From Hydrotalea sp. (GTDB lineage Bacteria > Bacteroidota > Bacteroidia > Chitinophagales > Chitinophagaceae), in NCBI GenBank assembly GCA_022402565.1, contig JAKRSC010000005.1, positions 25,240 to 89,239 on the forward strand: a stretch of 64,000 nucleotides of DNA, given 5' to 3'. The notes under the pieces were generated by a model that saw only the letters and a program-made list of their open reading frames with translations, was not told the DNA's origin and did not search any database. The number at the start of each line of letters is the position of its first letter. Within the stretch, counting starts at the first letter, position 1. Of this stretch, positions 63,731-64,000 are shown piece after piece. Made by a program: the position numbers and the translations under genes.

Positions 63731-64000
63731 ATGAATCAGTTTTCGTGGAAATCATTATTACCGCATGGTATAGCAGTTGGAATTTTTTTGCTTATTTCTG
63801 TTTTGTATTGCAAACCAGCGCTAGATGGCATGGTGCTAACTCAAAGTGATATTGCACATTGGAAAGGAATGGCTAAAGATGCCGAAGATTATAAGGCCAT
63901 TCATGGAAGTTATCCATTATGGACAAAAAGTATGTTTGGTGGTATGCCCGCCTATCAAATTACAGGAGCTAATAGCAACAACCTAATTACCCCCTATTCT
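63731..64000 (+). CDS. YfhO-like membrane protein, N-terminal fragment
   Basis: The open frame from the ATG at 63731 runs to the window end (90 codons). It has one membrane helix (about 10-27, IAVGIFLLISVLYCKPALDG) followed by GMVLTQSDIAHWKGMAKDAE and YPLWTKSMFGGMPAYQI, the N-terminal pattern of YfhO-family multi-pass membrane proteins in Bacteroidota. YfhO-type proteins are linked to glycosylation of lipoteichoic acid in Firmicutes; the role here is not known. Confidence 0.85.
   Translation, partial: MNQFSWKSLLPHGIAVGIFLLISVLYCKPALDGMVLTQSDIAHWKGMAKDAEDYKAIHGSYPLWTKSMFGGMPAYQITGANSNNLITPYS

Overview
The window is an AT-rich chromosomal segment of a member of the Bacteroidota, most likely a Chitinophagaceae-type bacterium. 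This is inferred from the gene families (DUF4199, DUF3667, bbp2-like porin, GH3-type acyl-adenylating proteins, a pseudo-dihydroorotase beside a GT2 gene, adjacent dxr and rseP), from weak or absent Shine-Dalgarno sites, and from recurrent TAnnTTTG-like -7 promoter boxes ahead of genes. I see no insertion sequence, phage, integron or CRISPR array; most of the window is housekeeping chromosome.

Layout. 1-4831 (minus): 5' part of a giant secreted repeat protein (IPT/TIG, 7 FG-GAP repeats, cadherin-like sandwich, then the same series again, then near-identical 79-residue Ig-like repeats running off the window). 5352-5425: tRNA-Pro. 5519-13227 (plus): pseudo-dihydroorotase, DUF4199 protein, two glycosyltransferases, the GDP-D-glycero-alpha-D-manno-heptose genes hddA-gmhA-hddC-gmhB, and an exported protein of unknown function. 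13261-22098: lepA, a Sua5-type gene, a KefB/KefF-like potassium efflux pair, hemerythrin, tpiA, a GlmU-like protein and a phytoene/squalene-synthase-like protein. 22138-28191: P5C dehydrogenase, fasciclin protein, an unknown protein, pyruvate dehydrogenase E1 alpha, a TPR protein, ribH, a LutA-like protein. 28188-31448 (minus): porin, DUF423, aroK, glutaryl-CoA-type dehydrogenase. 31551-40572: exported YciI protein, DPP-IV-like peptidase, kynureninase, SGNH hydrolase, phosphoesterase, pyrF, GtrA protein, argS. 40621-44907: tRNA-Leu(GAG), rseP, dxr, GH3. 45166-54325: rplU, rpmA, a histone-H1-like KAAPK-repeat protein, a PolX-like PHP protein, a very large NtrY-like histidine kinase, mazG, DUF3667 and an unknown exported protein. 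54349-58935: tRNA-Leu(TAA), tRNA-Gly, a GT2, a serine hydrolase, ornithine aminotransferase, a membrane protein, tRNA-Cys. 59014-64000: nucleoside phosphorylase, dapF, corA, NUDIX, a small CBM48-like protein, queuosine-precursor transporter, a small membrane protein and the start of a YfhO-like membrane protein.

How the genes work together. The clearest multi-gene pathway is activated-heptose synthesis (sedoheptulose-7-P to GDP-D,D-heptose) coupled to glycosyltransferases, pointing to a surface glycan. P5C dehydrogenase and ornithine aminotransferase, although 35 kb apart, both act on glutamate semialdehyde. Kynureninase and a glutaryl-CoA-type dehydrogenase suggest aromatic/lysine amino acid breakdown. 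Several proteins keep a family fold but have lost the expected catalytic residues: the dihydroorotase, the PolX polymerase core and the N-terminal half of the GlmU-like protein.

I did not find a convincing new multi-gene system. The best leads are the giant repeat protein, the catalytically degenerate homologues, the H1-like protein, and -7 boxes so close to start codons that leaderless mRNAs are likely.
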